64,000 bases of DNA from Dactylonectria macrodidyma (lineage: Eukaryota; Ascomycota; Sordariomycetes; Hypocreales; Nectriaceae). Location: NCBI GenBank assembly GCA_020744425.1, contig JAGMUV010000014.1, positions 992,001 to 1,056,000 of the forward strand, read 5' to 3'. Shown piece after piece: positions 23,195-35,000 of the stretch (positions are counted from its first letter, which is position 1; every line of letters starts with the position of its first letter). Under the pieces are notes generated by a model. It was not told the DNA's origin and made no database searches. It was given only the letters and a program-made list of their open reading frames with translations. A program made the position numbers and the translations under genes.

Positions 23195-24262
23195 ATGGAT
23201 ACCCTCATTGACGGTCGCTTCGAGCGCCTTGAGAAGGCTCTCACGGCTTTGATCGACTCCGTCACCAAATATCACCCGTCGACCGCCTTTGGTCGCGAAC
23301 TCGAAATTGCCGACGATGAGCTGTGCAAAGGTCTTGAAGAGGGTATACTCTTTGTTTTTCTCTCTACCTTAAGCATGATGCTGACTATAACCCAAGTCCA
23401 AACCCACCAGAATAATTATCTACGAATCCAGAACCTACGCGAGTCCTCCAATGTCCTCGACGCCCAGATCCGCGACACATTGTCCAGCCTCGCGACTACT
23501 CGCAAGGACATTGTCACGACGCAGACGACTACCTTTCCCGCCGGGCCTAGTTATCCCATTGGCTACGAAGAACTTCTCCGCTATGCTCGCCGTATCAGCA
23601 AGACCACCATGCCCCCAGCCGGCACCATCAACGCCGTACCGCCTACCCCCGATACCCAGACGCCTCTTCCCGACTCCCAAGCCCCGTCCGTGATGACGCC
23701 CTCCGCGCCACCATCGTCGCAGGTCCAGAGCCCGGCCGTTATGAACGGAACGCCGCAGCCGCAGTTGACTTCGGAACCGCCGACCCAGCAAACCTCCATG
23801 TCCGCCAACACAATCTTGCCGGAGGTTATGAGCCAGTACCTCAATCCGCTCTCCGGTCAGCTCTTCTTCCCTTGGCCCCTCGAGGACAAGATACGTGCTG
23901 GGTCTCTGGCCTCGAACCAAATGCTCTCTGAGCAGGGCATTGACCCTAAGGGCTATGACCCCGTCGAGGAAGAGGAGCGCAAGCGTCGTGAGGAGGAAGA
24001 GCGTAAGGAGAAGGAGGAGAAGGAGCGGCTTGAGTTGGAGGAGCGCGACAGGAAGATGCGTGAGGAGAGAGCGCGCCTCCGACAGGAGCGCGAGCGACAA
24101 CGCGAAAAGGATCAGGACTCGTGGCGCCGGGCCAGCATCGCTGGTGGTACTTCTGGACAACCCAGTGCACACAGGCCCCCTGCTGGGCCAGCAACGACCA
24201 AGCAATTCCAGTTCACCAATTTGGATGATCTGGATGACGACGATGACGATGATGAGGATTGA
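23195..24262 (+). CDS. MED4: Mediator complex subunit 4, 337 aa, one intron
   Basis: Subunit of the Mediator middle module, bridging activators and RNA polymerase II in the nucleus. Exons 23195-23342 and 23397-24262; the 54-nt intron has donor GTATAC, a CTGAC branch and a CCAAG acceptor. The N-terminal helical part (LEKALTALIDSVTKYHPS, then LRESSNVLDAQIRDTLSSL) is the MED4 coiled-coil core, followed by the family block YPIGYEELLRYARRISKTT at about residues 108-126. The middle is Pro/Thr/Gln-rich; the C terminus is a charged Glu/Arg helix (EEEERKRREEEERKEKEE) ending in a poly-Asp run. The intron is a multiple of three and contains no stop, so an unspliced transcript would also be translatable with 18 extra residues. 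Confidence 0.9.
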   Translation: MDTLIDGRFERLEKALTALIDSVTKYHPSTAFGRELEIADDELCKGLEEGILFVFLSTLSMMLTITQVQTHQNNYLRIQNLRESSNVLDAQIRDTLSSLATTRKDIVTTQTTTFPAGPSYPIGYEELLRYARRISKTTMPPAGTINAVPPTPDTQTPLPDSQAPSVMTPSAPPSSQVQSPAVMNGTPQPQLTSEPPTQQTSMSANTILPEVMSQYLNPLSGQLFFPWPLEDKIRAGSLASNQMLSEQGIDPKGYDPVEEEERKRREEEERKEKEEKERLELEERDRKMREERARLRQERERQREKDQDSWRRASIAGGTSGQPSAHRPPAGPATTKQFQFTNLDDLDDDDDDDED

Positions 24263-24605
24263 GCTAGACTAGACTAGACAGTATTTACATCAACCAAAGC
24301 CTATCACTGAACAGATACAACACCAAACTAACTGCCAGGGCGTTTGTGGAAACTCTTTTCCTCGTTCAGGTGCCTCTAAGTGATAAAGCGTCTACACAAC
24401 CGAATACGAAACCCAAATATCACATGTTCCTCGACGCCATCCGTCATCTTCTCCAGCAAGCCCAACAAGTGGCTAGAGAATCCTTGACTTGAACCGTAAA
24501 GTCCCAGAGGCTGGTCGTACATGTGTTTTTACATGCTGCCCAGATTCCAGACATCATAAGATTTTCATCTGTGTGGCCGTGCTAGGCCTCAAGAGTACTC
24601 AACGC
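24263..24605. other. Short intergenic between convergent MED4 and TM9 genes
   Basis: 343 bases holding both 3' flanks. Nothing else is seen. Confidence 0.6.
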
Positions 24606-26595
24606 TTAATCGATCTTAATCGAAGCGTAGATTTTGCGGACGAACCACCAACTCGCGAAGTAGCCGATGGAGCCTGGGGAAAAAAGTTAGTTCATGACAA
24701 TACAACTACGGAAAATTGGATGACATACCAGCAAGGATGAAGAAGAGGAAGGAGATGATGGCGCTGTAGCCGACGTAGAGAACGGTGCCGGCCAGGCCAC
24801 CCAGCTGAACCTTGGTGATGAGGTACAGCAAGCAGTTGAGGAAGATGTAACCACCGCTCATGCCAGCAGCTAGGAAGGACCTCCACTGCCAGTTATAATT
24901 CTCGGAGCAGAGCAGGAAGTACACCATCAGGATAGTGACAGCGGCGCAAACCACAATCATGAGGCCGTAGCAGAGGAAGAGAAATCCGAACATGTAGTAG
25001 ATCCTGCTAAACCAGATGGAGCTCATGATGAAGTACAGTTCGACGAAGATGGCACCAAAAGGCAGGAGGCCAACGATGAGCATGCTAGGGATAGGCTTGA
25101 GGTAGGTGGTGACGGGGGGGATCTGGCGGGGGATCTGATTGGTGCGCACGGGAGCCTCAGCCTGGGGCGCACGGAATCCAAGCCAGGAGCCGGCAAAGGA
25201 CAAGGGGATGGAGATGATGAACCAGATGGCAACGATGACGAGCATGGTGGTAAAGGGAACAGCGCCAGAAGATTCTTTGGCCCACAGGAAGAGGTTCAGG
25301 AGGAAGAAGGCTCCAAAAATGATGGCGGGAACAAGGACAGGGGTAAGCATGATGTTGAGCTTCCACTTCTCACCCTGCCAAGCCTTGTAGGTCCTGGCGG
25401 AGACATAGCCGCCGACGAAGCCCAGGATGGTATACAGCAGAATCATGATGGTACCCAGCGATCCACGGTTCGAAGGGGAGAGGAAACCAAGGAGCGCAAA
25501 GATGATGGTGCAACCAGTCATGACGAAGATTTGAGCTCCATTACCGACGAATACGGACAGAAGAAGAGGTCGCGAAGGGGTCCGGAAGACGTCACCGTGG
25601 ACGAGCTTCCAGCCAGAGTCCTCCTGGACACCATCCTCGAGGTTGCCGTTGTCACCGAGGTCATCGAGGTCGAACTGGTCCAGACGGTTGTAGCGAGCAA
25701 TATCCTTCTTCAGGGCGCGGACCAAGATGGACATGACAGTAAGGACCAGGATGACGACAATGATGGCCGTGTCAATAAGCCAGAACCAGTGAATCTTGGG
25801 GTCAAAGACGTGCAGGTACTTGTCCCATCGGGTGGCCCAAGCAGTGTCGGACTTATGCCAGTACACGCCGTAGCTGAACTGGACATCCTGGTTGCTGCCC
25901 TCCTTGCTGGCAAAGACGATGGGCTGGTTAGATGCACTGCAGTCCACCTTGCTACCGTACTTGAAGGAGGAGGGCCGGACAACAACGCCGACGACGCGGA
26001 GCTGGTTGGCGTCACCGTTGACCTCGTGGTACTCGACAAAGATGTCGTAGTGGTTGTTGAAAATGATGTTGTCGTTATCATCGTCCTGTCCGAGCAAGAA
26101 GCCAGAGCTGTAGAAAATGGTTCCAGTGAGCTGGTCCTGGATCTGTTGACCAGCCGGCAGCCCGTCGACGAGCCAGTTCAAGCTATAACCCTGCTCAATG
26201 CGCTTCTTGACGAACTGTGCATCTTCTTTCTCGTATGTAGCCTTGCAAAGGGGTTTGCAGGTCTCGTTCTGGCCCATCTTGAGCTCGAAGGGCGATGTCA
26301 TGATTCTGTCTCCGAAGAGAATGCTACCCAGGCTCTCCGACACATATTCGGGACCGGTTTCGGGCCTGCAGAACTTGAAGGCGGGGTGGTAGTAGTCGTA
26401 GGAGACGACTGAGTGTAATCGAGCATCCTGGGGCGCGGCGACGGGCTTGATGCTGTTGACATAGAGGGGGACGTTGTCGCCGGGCTTGTACGATGTCGGC
26501 GCAACGCCAGGGAGGTAGAAGGCTGACGCGAGTTGGGGCGCTGCAGCGAGCAGCGTGGTGAGGAGCGCCGAGGGCGCGAAGTCGCGGAAATGCAT
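24606..26595 (-). CDS. TM9SF/EMP70 nonaspanin, 644 aa, one intron near the 3' end
   Basis: Nine-span membrane protein of the Golgi/endosome system, implicated in sorting of membrane proteins and in adhesion and copper handling. Exon 1 is 26595-24729, the intron 24674-24728 (55 nt, donor GTATGT, acceptor CCCAG), and exon 2 is 24673-24606. The protein has a cleavable signal peptide (LLTTLLAAAPQLASA, about residues 13-25), the large lumenal EMP70 domain (FYLPGVAPTSYKPGDNVPLY, then YYHPAFKFCRPE) and nine C-terminal hydrophobic segments from about residue 275. The short second exon adds the last span and the tail FVRKIYASIKID. This ends in KID, matching the KxD/E COPI-binding Golgi-retention motif known for TM9 proteins; without the splice the protein would lose it. 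Confidence 0.94.
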
Positions 26596-28406
26596 CCTGA
26601 AGAGGGAGGACGAGGAAGCTATTTCATGTGAAGCTCGTTTCGATGTTGTGTAGGAATAAAGGAGCGTCGAGAAGGGCGAGGTGTCAGCTTGGGGGAATTA
26701 ACCTGGTGCCTGGCTGGGGGGTTTGGATGCGCGACACGGTCGGCAGTGCAAAGCTCCTGGGATGGGTCGACGAGCGAAACAATGCCCAGGGCGCGTATAG
26801 CAGGAGAACAGCTGGCTTAGGTTCGATATGGCCAGGCGGCGGTTCAGATGCGAATGGCGTCGGTGGTGAAAGCAATTCAAGCCGACAAAAAGGCTTTGAG
26901 ACGCAAGTTATTACGCCAAACTACGGGTCAGGAGCTCCAAGGCCACTTGGCTCGGGCACAATATCTGGCCAAAGTGACAGCTTGAGCCATCCACTCCACT
27001 AAAAACGGCTTAGTCACATTGGTCAGGGGTACCTGTTCAGCGGTTACGTACCTATGTACGTGCGCACGCACGGAACATTCTCGCTTCCGAAGATACGGAG
27101 GTTTTGGGATCTACAGCGCCTCAATAGCTCCACCTTCTAATGCCAAACTGTCAGATGAAATACGAAGGGGGCCTCCACTGTGCCGGACTCCGGCTCAAGC
27201 CCGTATTCCAAGGGATGAACTTACAGAAACGATACGCCAAGTGAGGCTATTTGGCAAACCAAATATCGTGTTTAGATCCATCTCGAGACCCCTTGTTCAG
27301 GATATTGATGCAAATGGACCCATTGAACACACCAGCAGAAACACTAACACAACGAATCTCCATGGGTAGGTTGTTAGCGGGAAACACGAGTCTCCCCACT
27401 CTCATTTGAATGATAAGGAAATAAGCATTCGAAGAAGGCTTATTACATAACAGTGGAACCTGACGAAGTGCTCTTTGCTGTGCGAAATTCCAATTTCATC
27501 GGACATATCAAGGCGCCGAAACACGATCTAAGTCTCACATCTAGGTGGCCGATTAAAATACTAAGTTTGAAGGCATGGTAGATAGGGCAGGGCGGGCTTC
27601 ATCGACGTACCAGCTACCCTAAACCCATACTAACCCACCTCAATGAATGACGGGTTGACGATTATAAGCATCTAGTATTGGCCTTAAAAAATGAAAAAGA
27701 GGTCTCGACAACGCTATCCGACTTCATAGCAACCTGGCTCCTCAGGCTGATTCACTCATCCACAAACTGGCTGTTCAGGTTTTGACAGCGCTCAGGGATA
27801 GCCTCGCCACTATTCTCATGGCAGGATTGCTGGACTACAAGCCAGGGTTTGCGCACCTAAAAACCAATACAAAATGTAGAATCTCCCCAATCACATACAT
27901 CATGCAAGACCTGGCGTTCGTTTCTGCCTCACATGTTGATTCGCTACACTCATCCGGCCTGTATTCGGTTAAGTGAGCTCTATCTCAGCGGTATTGGTAG
28001 AAAACGAAGCCTTACGTCTAAGCCTTTCTATGACAAGTCGTGGCAGCTACCAATTGGCTACTAAAAGGTGGCGCAAGATGGGCTGCGCCCATGATGGTCT
28101 TTTATCCTTCGAAAGGTCTAAAACCCCTCAAACTCCTTTTCTGTTTTGAGTTTTGGGTAGCTGATAGGCGAGACAATTGACAGACATTAGGCATATCCGG
28201 TACACTAGCACGGCATGATAAGTTACAAAGCGGGGAAACTTGCATCAAGAGCTAGAGAGCTACCTACGAGAGTGCCTCCGAGTGTGTAATCAGTTTATCT
28301 GAGGTAACTCCACCTGTAAGCCAATAAGGACTGAAACCAGTGGCGGCGAGATGACATCTCATGACAATGTCCGTATACATGAAGCACATATGGTAACTTT
28401 CGTATA
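26596..28406. other. Gene-poor boundary region, 1.8 kb, containing one gene relic
   Basis: The left part is the TM9 promoter. From about 27000 onward the sequence becomes AT-richer with no intact gene. The only recognisable item is the transcription-factor relic at 27690-27800. A 116-codon ORF at 27019-27369 has no family signature. Confidence 0.55.
27690..27800 (+). pseudogene. Relic of the homeobox/C2H2 transcription factor (fragment of its exon 3)
   Basis: Translated on the plus strand this short stretch reads EVSTTLSDFIATWLLRLIHS, followed by STNWLFRF, a stop, and QRSG. The intact factor at 32077-35095 has EVSTTPSDFIATWLVKLIHS then STDWLSGFCQRSG, encoded at 32818-32918 on the minus strand. 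By eye about 80 of 96 aligned bases agree. A Cys codon of the intact gene is a TGA here and the similarity fades on both sides. It is therefore a decayed, inverted partial duplicate about 5 kb from its parent or from a lost paralogue. Confidence 0.8.
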
Positions 28407-31400
28407 ATGATCTTACTAACAAGACTCAATCCTAGGGCGAAAGATGACTGGAACAATAACCGTTCAAACAAATCGCCAAAGAATCATATAGGCGGGGTAA
28501 CGGCCTTCAGCCCTGCCGATGTTCAGCTTGCGAGGAACGTAGTCGAGGCAACGCCGGTAGGCCAGTCAGATCGTGCAGCTGTTTTAAATCGCCTTGTATA
28601 TCGACTCAATCAGCGATTTACAAGAACGGGCGCCCCACCCGACCTGGACGAAGCCATCCAACTCTCTAGGCAAGCAGCAGATATAACACCTGAGGGCCAT
28701 CCAAAGTGGGCGAGTTGGATTAATGATCTTGGAATTTGACTCAGTGATCGGTACTTGAAGACAGGAAAGGTTAATGATCTCGAAGAGAGCGTTCAATTAG
28801 GCAGACAAGCAATCATTGCAACACCAAAAACGGATCCATACTGGCGGGGGCGGATGAATAACCTAGGAGTCCGACTTAGCGACCGGTTTAAAAGGACAGG
28901 AGCGGTCGCCGACCTTGAAGAAGCCATCGAAGCGGCCAAGCAAGTGGTCGATGCAACATCAAAGGACCATCCCGGCTGGGCAATGTGGATGAACAACCTC
29001 GGAAATCAATTGACTGGTCGATATTCTTGGAAAGGAGTGATAGCCGACCTTGAAGAGGCCATTGAAGCTACTAGGCAAGCGGTCGATGCAACACCGAAAA
29101 ACCATCCAAGCTGGGCAAGTCGGATGAATACTCTTGGAAACCGACTTGGCGATCGATATTTGCAGGTCGGAGCTCTGGCTGACCTTGAAGAAGCAATTCA
29201 AGTCACAAGACAAGCAATCGAGGCAACACCAAGAGGCTATCCAAATTGGGCAGGACGAATGGGCAACCTTGCAGCTCGACTCGGCTTCCTATACTCTAGA
29301 ACAGGAGCAATGATCGACCTTGACGAAGGACTTCAAGTTGCAAGAGCTGCGGTCGATGCAACGCCAGAAGACGACATAGCTCGCGGACGAAGGCTGAACA
29401 ACCTTGGATATCGGCTTAGTGATCGCTATTTGAAGATTGGTACCATATCTGACCTTGAGGAAGCCATTCAAGTCACGAGACAAGCAGTTGATGCAACACC
29501 AGAGGCGGGCCATCGAACGCGGGCAGCACTGTTTACTAACCTTGGACTTGGGCTCGGTGATCGATTTTTGAAAACAGGAATGATGGAAAATCTTGAAGAG
29601 GCTATAGACATCACAAGACAAGCTGTGGATATGACGGCAGAGGACCACCCATACCGCGCAGAGCGTGTGAGCGACCTCGCTCTTCGACTCAACGATCGGT
29701 ATTCGAAGACAGGAGAAATGGCCGACCTTGAGGAGGCCGCTTTCTGGTACGAGTCAGCACTACGCCAGCCAAATGTTCGCATCAAGGAGCGCGTACAGGC
29801 CGGCGCAGCTCTCCTCAAAATCTGCCCAGGCTGGCAGCAAGCCTACGAAGCTTCAACTCTGGCAGCGAGCTTGATCCCCAGGCTAACACCCCAATCCATC
29901 GAAAGCTCTGATAAGCAACACGCCCTTAGCCAAGCGGCCGGCCTAGGTTCCGATGCTGCGGCGGCAGCATTGAGGGTGGGCCAGGCACCGTCAGTTGCGC
30001 TGGGACTCCTTGAGCAGGGTCGCGGTGTCCTTGGGGCTTCTCTAGAGGAAATGCGAAGCGATATTTCAGACTTGAGACAGAGGCACCCCAGTCTGGCGGA
30101 ACAGTTTGTTCACCTTCGTGGTGAACTTGACCAATCGGGCGCTCCTAATGTACCTTCAAACAAACGGCACGAGGCGGGGAAAGCTCAAACAAGGTCGCGA
30201 TACGACGTGGCGAAGGAATTTGACAAGCTGGTTGTCGAAATTCGCAAATTGTCTGGATTTGAAGACTTCTTACAGCCGCCAAGCGAGGCTGAGTTGTGTA
30301 CGGCCGCAAAATATGGGCCGATCGCCGTCATAAATGACAGCGAGCTTCGTTGTGATGCCCTACTTGTTGAGAAGCATCAGATACGGGCTCTGGAATTGAC
30401 GGGTCTCTCTAAAGATGATGTCAAAAATAAGGTTGAAAAGGTGATCTAGAAAGTCCCCAAGTACTTGAATGGCTGTGGGATACCGTTGCTAGCCCAGTTC
30501 TACTCGCCCTTGGTCTTACTCAACGTCCGACAAGTGAAAAATGGATTCATATATAGTGGATCCCGACCGGACCCCCAAGCCGTTTTCCTCTTCACGCAGC
30601 AGGATATCACGGTATACAATCCTCAGAGACGGTACTAGACAGGGCGATCTCATCATATAATTCATCCATCAAGGCCATGATCCACGGTCGTCGACGGGGA
30701 GTTGAGCCATCTACCTCGGCTAAAGCACTTCTTATCGCTATGAAGCACACACCAGGAAGCGGTATATTGCCATTTGTGGATAAAGAAATAATGGCGGTTC
30801 AGGACCTCTGCAAATCTATGCCAGGACTGGAACCGATCCAACCAGGACGTCAAAAACGAGATGTCATGTCAAATTTGAGGCATTGCAAGATCTTCCACTT
30901 TGCTGGCCATGACTACTCTGACAAAGATGATCCAGCCAAGAGTCGTCTTAATCTGAAAGATTGGGAAGATAGTCTGCTGATAATCGCAGACCTGCTAGAT
31001 ATAAACCTCCGAGCGTGTTCACCGTTTCTGGCGTACCTCTCAGCCTGTGGGACTGGTATGATTAAGGATGACAGGCTTGTCGATGAGAGTCTTATCTGAT
31101 CAGTGCATTCCAGCTAGCAGGGTTTCGGCATGCTATTGGGACGCTGTGGGAGGTTAGTGACGAATTCTGCGTGGATATAGCAAGAATCACGTACGAAGGG
31201 ATTAGAAATGGAGGTATGACGGACGAATCGGTATGCCAGGGACTTCATATGGCAATTCTAGCGCTGCGAGATCGCTGGTTGGAGGCGTCAGTGTCTACTA
31301 TAGACAAAGGCCCAGTCGCTGAACTTGAGAGTCAAGAAGAGATTGGCACTAGAAGTGCGAACAACGACAGTCAGAAGGGTTTCCGCTTCCCTAGAGACGT

Positions 31401-31467
31401 GGTTGTCTGTGGTGAAGAAGGGATGAGCGTGGCTCATTGGGTTCCACATGTCCATTTTGGTGTATAA
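28407..31467 (+). pseudogene. TPR-CHAT (caspase-like protease) gene, inactivated by stops and frameshifts
   Basis: The frame encodes about eight tandem 45-residue TPR-like repeats (consensus DLEEAIQ, RQAVDATP, NNLG, RLSDRY), then a helical linker, then a CHAT domain (caspase HetF-associated) with the catalytic His in FHFAGHD and Cys in LSACGTG. Such proteins are thought to be proteases controlled by the repeat domain; fungal ones belong to repertoires linked to self/non-self and cell death. It is broken: TGA at 28737-28739 inside repeat 1 where sister repeats have Arg (CGA), TAG at 30447-30449, a one-base loss near 30469, TAG at 30554-30556 (expected Trp) and another one-base loss near 31093. 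After each lesion the homology continues in the appropriate frame to 31467. The start at 28407 is uncertain; a CTAAC and CTAG just inside it (28416-28435) suggest an upstream exon could exist. Confidence 0.85.
28641..29723 (+). repeat. Eight tandem 45-codon (135-bp) TPR-like repeats
   Basis: Repeats begin at successive D/N-LEE or DLDE motifs and are in register apart from one extra residue in the seventh. They are diverged from each other by point changes, so the array is old and not a fresh minisatellite. A more degenerate unit precedes it (from about 28510). The in-register alignment is what shows that the TGA in the first unit is a true nonsense change. Confidence 0.8.
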
Positions 31468-32076
31468 TTTCTATCTCATTTATACTCGTTAAAACTTCAT
31501 CTAGTTTGTAAATGCTAGCAAATCGATTTTAAAGATATTAATTACTAATAAGAAAGAGTACTACGTATTGCTATTTGGGCTGTATCTATATCTCTTTAGG
31601 AATGAAGTAGAGGCAATTCCCTGCTACCTCCCGAAGCTCGCTAATGCTCGCACCTTTAGTTACCTATTCTAATCCTCAGGCTATCATTAGTGAGTTAATA
31701 GAGTACGTTCGGCCCGCTGCGACCTTCGCTATGACCTTCGCTGCGCTCCGGGGCAGGCTCCGGGCCACCCTCTGTCGCTACGCTCTTACGGGGGCTCTCG
31801 TCATAAGCTTCTTGACCTTACTCGTAATGAAAGAAGGGTTGCTTAATTGAGGTAGAAAGGGGGAAGAGTATAGCCCTAATAATGTATAGCACCAATAGCA
31901 ATACTCATAAGAAAAGCACGTTATAAGCTAATTGATATAATATAATATAATATAATTTTACTTAGTATGACGGACTGTAGACAATGGTAAGCTGAAGGCT
32001 CTCCGAGTCGGCCAGAGTTGTGTTCAAGCATTGTGTTTTCTCTGGTGATTGTTTTGCTAGACTATGTGTGTATCTC
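31468..32076. other. AT-rich intergenic stretch with a GC-rich patch
   Basis: Strongly AT-rich sequence surrounds an abruptly GC-rich block at about 31709-31800. A perfect (TATAA)4 microsatellite lies at 31936-31955. The alternation looks like a decayed, mutation-biased repeat with a protected or foreign insert, but no terminal repeats or coding remains are recognised. Confidence 0.5.
31936..31955. repeat. (TATAA)4 microsatellite
   Basis: Four exact TATAA units followed by TTTTA in an AT-rich region. Confidence 0.9.
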
Positions 32077-35000
32077 TCAAGGTACCGAGGTTGATTCGTC
32101 AATTAGTCCTACATCACGCTTGAAAGACATCAGCCAATCCTGATTCTCGGCAATCGTTTGGTTCAAAGGGTCGTCACTATGTTTGATCAGCACAGTGAAT
32201 ATTGAAAAAGAAACAGAAACCCTACTCATTGTATGTGATCCAACGGGCGTAGTGCTGGATCTCCTCATCAGTTGGGATGTGGCATGCTGGGTTGTGCGGA
32301 GACATCGTTGCCTTCACCCAGCGGCCTAGCTCCTCGGTAATCCAGCGGTAGAAATTGGGATCGCTGACAAAAAAGCTGCCTGCTTTCATCACGAGAGACC
32401 GGGCCGCAAGGATTGAATGGCGATCTTCCCCTCCAATCATCGCTTGGGGGCTATCATGTCCGCCATCCCCAGGAGTCATGGGCAAATGATAGAGTGCCAA
32501 TGTTTCAGGGGATGGGACAGCCTCCTGGGTTTCAAGCCATGAAGAAAGAGTATCCCCTGTTGGTGGGTCGGGTAGATGCCGTACTTTGAAGGCAGCCAAC
32601 CAATAATTGTCATCAGCTGCTGTCTGATTATAGGATATATCTGCGTCGTATATTAAAATCCGGGCTTGTCGTCGGAGCTCTTCGTCGGATGGCTCAACAC
32701 CAAGGGCCCTCTGAGTATGAAGGTATTGGCTCAATTCTCGCTCAAGCCTATTATAGTTTTCGATTGTAGCATTGGTACTTAGTTCCATTTTGGTGTCGAA
32801 ATTATCCAACAAGACCACTCCTGAGCGCTGACAAAAACCAGAGAGCCAGTCCGTAGATGAGTGAATGAGCTTGACGAGCCAGGTTGCAATAAAGTCGGAA
32901 GGCGTTGTCGAGACCTCTTCCATTCGGCCGATAATGCGACAAGCTTCCTCTCTCAGTTCGTTGCGTCCGATTGCGCCTCCCAGTTGCTGAAGTTTGACAA
33001 AGTCGCGGAGTTGGGCTTCGAACGGGCAATCCTCGAAGAGGCTATTCTTTCCTGTTATTCTTAGAGTGTACAGCCTGCTTTCAGCCGAGGACCGCATGGG
33101 GCTAAACCTTGCTTTCTGCAAGATTTCGTCCGCAGACATGATCAAGTCTTGTAGCCATGATGGGAGATGTGGAACCTCTTGTCGATGTGAGTCCTGTTGA
33201 TATGCAACCTCGGACGTAAGCACGATTCGGCATGCCTCGAGTTGCATTTCGTCGCTAGTTGGCATTCTTGCGGTCTTGTCAAAAAGAGTTTGCATGAAAT
33301 AGGCTAATTCAAGCTTAAGAAGCTCGTACGCGCTCCGTGGGGTTTCCGCTAGTGCTCTGCTACCTTCAAATGGAAACGGAGTTGAGCGTTCATTGTGAAT
33401 AAAATCTATACTTGAGTGTCAGAAACCATCCAAGTTAATAGCATAGAGGGAGGTCAGATGGCATACTTGGCGGAATCGCGTTCTCAACGAGCTCAAAAAT
33501 CTCAGCATCGAAACCCCAATCGCCTTTCCAGTCAGCCATTGTCTTGCCTGACTTGAAGTGCGCTGCTAAATGATGAACTCGGGCGTCCCAGGTGCTCATT
33601 GTATGTTCGCAAAAGCCACATCGCGATCTGATCTCTGGCATCGCAGCTTTCCATGCCTTCATTGGCCATGCGGTGAATTTGGAATTGTGGACCAGTCGCA
33701 AGTGCTGGTTAAGGTGGTCTTTCCGATTGAAGGTTCGCCAGTGAACGGACCGATCTTGACAGACGGAGTGGTTATGACTCTTGATGTGGGCGTCATCTGG
33801 ATTTGCTTCTAAACAGAATACGCAACATATTGTACCAGTATCCGGCTTAAGCGCGGTAGGCCCATCTGGGGCACATACCCATCGTTCAAGGGGTAGATGG
33901 AGTGTATGTTCATGCCGTTGCCAGTCATACCTGGCACTGAATGTTTCAGTGCAGAATGTACACTGAAAGGTCTTCCAAGGGTTAGATAGGGATGTTATCA
34001 CCTCGCTCTGTTTTTGAACACGTCTTCTTCGACGCGAACGGGGACGTCCGAATGTTTGAAAGGGCCCCAGTGACCCATTGCTAATATTTGAAGTTGCGGA
34101 TGCGTGCGATCCGCCGCTTGAGCAGGACGTTTCTATACTCCTTGACGAGGAAGTGTGGATTGAAGAATGCTCTGACCCATCCCTGGGTGCGCCCGCATTT
34201 CGCAAGTTTCTGGATCCTGGAAGGTATATCAACATTTTAAATGTTCTAGTTCTAGTTGGGATGTATATCCACAGATGAACTTACTCGGCGAACGACTGGA
34301 ACTGGAAGCAACAGCACGAGCAATGGCGATGGCACTGGCTGGCTCGTTCTCGGGTGGGGAGTCAACCCATCTCTCAAGAGGATTCATTTGAGAGGAAGAA
34401 GAACGAATCGCCGGTGTGGCAGGCCTTGCGGGAATGTCGATTGGGCCCGCAGAGCTATTACTTGGACCCGAGACTGCGCGGGCGGCAGGAACCTTGCCTC
34501 GACGGCGCGCGTTTGCCAGCCAATTTGAGATCTGGGTTCTGTTGAGACCAGTCCGGTCCTGAAGTATCCTCCGCTCATTTTCGTCCGGATAAGGGTGGCT
34601 AGTATGCATTGAAAGCCAATGTTTGAGAATGCGAACAGCCTCCTTATTAAATCGGATACCCAATTTTGAAGGTGGCATAGCCTGAGTGGTGTCATGGATA
34701 GAAAATGACGGTGCGTCAACGGTTGCTTCCGTAGGAATAGTACACTCATCAAAGCTTTGATTGGGAATTTCGCCAGGGTTGCTGTTGAACATAGGCGGCG
34801 TGTGGGCGACGGAGATAGGTGCAGATGATGGGCGAGATCTGTCTTGGTAGCCACTTTGCCGCCGCATTTCGATACTACTACTCTGATTGGCTTCATCGAG
34901 ATAGGGAAGGGGGGGGCTATCAGTAGAGAACCAGGAGTGCCTATTGTTGTCGTTGATCGAAGTTGGGTTCCCCTCGTTGAAGAACGTGTCATTGTAGATG

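Noticed and set aside
23435..24205. 256-codon minus-strand ORF over MED4
   Set aside because: Antisense shadow of the MED4 coding region, with Leu/Arg runs mirroring the Glu/Arg helix.
25531..26412. 293-codon plus-strand ORF antisense to the TM9 gene
   Set aside because: It is the antisense shadow of a strongly codon-biased gene; the TM9 frame on the other strand is unambiguous.
28737..28739. Possibility that the first stop of the TPR-CHAT gene is removed by an intron
   Set aside because: The flanking repeat is in perfect register with its sister repeats across this codon, so an intron would delete conserved repeat residues; a nonsense change is simpler.
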